Positions 61,745 to 64,000 of a stretch of DNA of 64,000 nucleotides are shown here, piece after piece. The translations under genes and the position numbers were made by a program. How positions within the stretch are numbered: the stretch's first letter is position 1; each line of letters begins with the position of its first letter. This stretch comes from Rhodococcus sp. PAMC28707 (GTDB taxonomy: Bacteria; Actinomycetota; Actinomycetes; Mycobacteriales; Mycobacteriaceae), in assembly GCF_004795915.1 (NCBI RefSeq), contig NZ_CP039253.1:1488001-1552000 (forward strand), read 5' to 3'. A model generated the notes under the pieces. It was not told the origin of the DNA, did no database searches, and was given only the letters and a program-made list of their open reading frames with translations.

Positions 61745-63462
61745 CGCAGGACCGCTCCCTTGTAGCGTTCGTCGGTCACTGCGAGGTCGTGATGCGTTCC
61801 CTCGGCGACGACGCGTCCGTCGTCGACGACTACGACTCGATCCGTCACTGCGAGAAGGGCGGGACTGGTCGTGATGAGGATGGTGGTCTGGGCGCGATCG
61901 GCGCTATGACGCAGTTCCTTGATCCCGGCGGCAATGGAGTGTTCGGTGACGGCGTCCACCGCTGTGGTCGGGTCGTGCAGGACGAGCACCGGGGCCGAGA
62001 CCGACAATGCCCGGGCCAATGCGACACGTTGACGCTGACCGCCCGACAAGCTGGCCCCGCGATCGGTGACTGCGTGGTCGAGTCCATGCTCGTGCATTGC
62101 GACGACATCGGTAGCGGCGGACGCGGCGAGTATTCGGTCGAGTTCGTGGTCCTCGCGGGCGCGCCCGGCGGAGACGTTCGTTCGCACGGTGCCCGCGAAC
62201 AGGTCGGTGTTGTGCGGTTCCACCAGAACTGTTCGACGCGCATCGGCCAGTCCGAGTTCACCGATTCCAAGGCCACCGATGGTCACTGTGCCGAGGTAGT
62301 CGTCCTCGCTGATCTGTCCGGACAGCACTGCGGCCAATGCCTCGCCGTCCTGGGGTCGCAGTGCCACCACACCGAGAAGTTCCCCGGGGGCGGCCGAAAG
62401 ATCGAAGCCGTCGAGAGACCGGTATGCGATGCCCGCGGCCGCGATATCGGTGGCCGGAGGTGCCACAGAACCGGCCTCTGCCAGAACGTGATCCGCGCCG
62501 AGCACCAAGGCCAGGCGATCGGCCGAACCTCGCACGACTGCAGCGACACCCGGTAGGCGCGACATCGTGGTCAGCGGTTCGATGATGAACTGCGACAGTC
62601 CGACCACCGTGATGAGCTCACCTACCGAGATTCGACCCTGTAGCGCGAACAGTCCTGCTGCGCCGGCAATTCCGACGGACAGCAGCGCACTGACCGTCGT
62701 CGAGAATCCGAGGTAGATACTGTTGGCTTTGGCCATCTTCATCGTCGCGCTCAATGCGGTGCGGCTCGAGGCGAAGAATCGGGCCGATGCTGCGTCCTCG
62801 GCACCGATCCCGCGTAGTGGACGCACCCCGCCGACCAGGTCGGTCGCCATGCCGGACACTCGTGCAACCTCTGCTTGTTGCGCCGTGGCGGCCTTGGTCA
62901 GCAGCGGAGCCGCACGCTGCAATCCGAACATGATGACCGGGGTGGCGATGACGACCGCCAACCCCAACGGAATGTCGATGACCAGCAACGCAATTGCGCT
63001 GACGAGGGTGGCGGTGATCGCCGCGGCCGTACGCGCGATGACATCGAGAATCCACGAGGTCTTCTCGGCGTCGGAGGTGGAAACGGACAGCAGTTCGCCG
63101 GACACGAGGTCGGTGCGCACGCCTCGGGGATGGAGCACCCGACCTGCGATCTCGACGCGCATCATGTGCGCCTCACGTTCGATCGCGACCACGATGATGC
63201 GGGCGCCGAAACGAAACGCATACGACAGAACCACGAACAGTCCAGCCAGAGCCAGCAGCGAGATGATCATCGCGGTTCCGTCACCGGTGTCGATGGCACG
63301 GCCGACGATCAGACCGATCGCGACCGGAACCATCGTCTCGCAGAACTGATGCACGCAGAGGAACACGGTGGAGATGATCATCCGGGTGCGCTGGCGTCGC
63401 ACACTCCGGCGAAGAATCGCAGTACCGGTCGAAGGGGGGTTCGTGGTCGTCGACACACCCAT
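61741..63462 (-). CDS. ABC exporter half-transporter with degenerate Walker A, intact signature
   Basis: 573 residues from MGVSTTTNPP at 63462; the frame is open further upstream but without a ribosome site. Six membrane helices precede the ATPase domain. The Walker A position reads VALRPQDGEALAAV, lacking the GK(S/T) entirely. Walker B ends in HDPT, lacking the catalytic Glu. The signature LSGGQRQRVALARAL is intact. It complements its neighbour: a single working ATP site would form from Walker motifs of one and the signature of the other. The substrate is unknown. Confidence 0.88.
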   Translation of the reverse strand: MGVSTTTNPPSTGTAILRRSVRRQRTRMIISTVFLCVHQFCETMVPVAIGLIVGRAIDTGDGTAMIISLLALAGLFVVLSYAFRFGARIIVVAIEREAHMMRVEIAGRVLHPRGVRTDLVSGELLSVSTSDAEKTSWILDVIARTAAAITATLVSAIALLVIDIPLGLAVVIATPVIMFGLQRAAPLLTKAATAQQAEVARVSGMATDLVGGVRPLRGIGAEDAASARFFASSRTALSATMKMAKANSIYLGFSTTVSALLSVGIAGAAGLFALQGRISVGELITVVGLSQFIIEPLTTMSRLPGVAAVVRGSADRLALVLGADHVLAEAGSVAPPATDIAAAGIAYRSLDGFDLSAAPGELLGVVALRPQDGEALAAVLSGQISEDDYLGTVTIGGLGIGELGLADARRTVLVEPHNTDLFAGTVRTNVSAGRAREDHELDRILAASAATDVVAMHEHGLDHAVTDRGASLSGGQRQRVALARALSVSAPVLVLHDPTTAVDAVTEHSIAAGIKELRHSADRAQTTILITTSPALLAVTDRVVVVDDGRVVAEGTHHDLAVTDERYKGAVLR

Positions 63463-63663
63463 CACGTCGCCGAGGAAGAAAAGTGCATTGACCGACCCTA
63501 ATCCATGCCCCGATAGGGCCCAGGTCACTTCGACGAGCACAGCGCTCGTTCGGAAGAAGTGGCGAGAGGGCGACCAGTTCTCATAGAGTTGGTGCCGACG
63601 CGAAAGAAACTTTCGCGTCGGCACCACCAATCGAGCACGCCAGCAACCACTACGGAGACGATC

Positions 63664-63837
63664 ATGGCCGCCAGTACGACCACGGACAAAGACATCGCCG
63701 ACGACGAGATCGTCCAATTGGCCGACGAGACCGCCAGCCAGGCGCAGCGCGTAGTCGCTGCATACGCGCTCGACGCAGACGAGTGCCGCATGCTGTTTGC
63801 AATGCTGGGCATCGAACCGGCGGCAAAACCCGAGTGA
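63664..63837 (+). CDS. Small conserved-looking protein upstream of otsA
   Basis: 57 residues from MAASTTTDKDIADDEIVQLADETASQ, ending IEPAAKPE. Acidic and helical, without a recognised domain. It lies 53 bases before the otsA start, in the same direction, and is likely cotranscribed with it. Confidence 0.55.
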   Translation: MAASTTTDKDIADDEIVQLADETASQAQRVVAAYALDADECRMLFAMLGIEPAAKPE

Positions 63838-63890
63838 TCGCACGCACCGGCAATCGCACGTTCTGAACGATGAACCGATAGGACAGTAGT

Positions 63891-64000
63891 GGCTGACGCC
63901 TCGCAGGGTTCCAATTTCGTCGTCGTGGCCAACAGGTTGCCCGTGGACTTGGAGACGCTTCCCGACGGAAGTACGCGATGGAAGCGAAGCCCAGGCGGGC
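63891..64000 (+). CDS. otsA: Trehalose-6-phosphate synthase, 5' end
   Basis: The first 36 codons from a GTG at 63891: MADASQGSN, then [20 protein letters not shown], then RWKRSPGG. This is the N-terminus of OtsA, and the [14 protein letters not shown] segment is as in mycobacteria. The enzyme joins UDP-glucose to glucose-6-phosphate to form trehalose-6-phosphate. The rest lies outside the window. Confidence 0.95.

Noticed and set aside
1..64000. CRISPR array or cas genes
   Set aside because: No regularly spaced direct repeats and no Cas-like motifs were seen anywhere in the window.

Overview
The window looks like a chromosome segment from a GC-rich actinobacterium of the order Mycobacteriales, most likely Rhodococcus or Rhodococcoides. 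The pointers are a trehalose-6-phosphate synthase start typical of mycobacteria and rhodococci, a GTP-dependent PEP carboxykinase, a class II cholesterol oxidase, many TetR, IclR and MarR regulators, frequent GTG starts, and 4-bp ATGA or GTGA overlaps inside operons.

Layout, 1-38 kb. A truncated secreted BcsB-like gene faces a GH5-like secreted glycosidase. A drug exporter-MarR pair and housekeeping or orphan genes follow (YihY, a flavin LLM oxidoreductase, DUF389). A malic-enzyme-like remnant then precedes pckG. Four catabolic modules come next. (a) TetR, a Tat-exported cholesterol-oxidase-like FAD enzyme, an old-yellow-enzyme reductase and a hydroxysteroid-dehydrogenase-like SDR. (b) An amine-degradation module: an IclR regulator and permease facing an aldehyde dehydrogenase, a second permease, a copper amine oxidase and a His/Met-rich membrane protein. 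(c) A secreted alpha/beta hydrolase and an acyl-CoA ligase facing a double-TetR regulator. (d) A beta-oxidation operon (thiolase, two MaoC-type genes, SDR, acyl-CoA dehydrogenase) facing an enoyl-CoA hydratase. Modules c and d share a 19-bp AT-rich promoter motif. A small very GC-rich block follows, with a PhyH-type dioxygenase and two methyltransferases resembling histamine N-methyltransferase.

Layout, 38-54 kb. This is the most unusual part. A tRNA-Thr(TGT) gene at its right edge has its 3' end repeated at 38.15 kb and 43.35 kb. That defines two tandem genomic islands with related ends but different cargo. Island A (about 5.2 kb) carries a HipA-like kinase, a HIRAN-like protein, a HEPN-like protein disrupted by an IS3-family element, and an orphan AbiEi antitoxin. 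Island B (about 10.6 kb) carries a Schlafen/AlbA_2-like protein, a PHP-AAA (TrlF-type) ATPase split by a second IS3-family element, a 754-residue protein with a PD-(D/E)xK-like motif, and an AbiEi/AbiEii pair. Both look like conflict-system cargo. Neither contains a recognisable integrase, although both ends of each carry paired GTGACA repeats that resemble integrase arm sites.

Layout, 54-64 kb. The chromosome resumes with ThrE, an orphan MbtH protein, an alpha/beta hydrolase, a CsbD-like gene with a coiled-coil partner, a GlxA-type regulator facing an NQO1-like flavoprotein, a heterodimeric ABC exporter with complementary degenerate ATPase sites, a 57-residue protein and the start of otsA.
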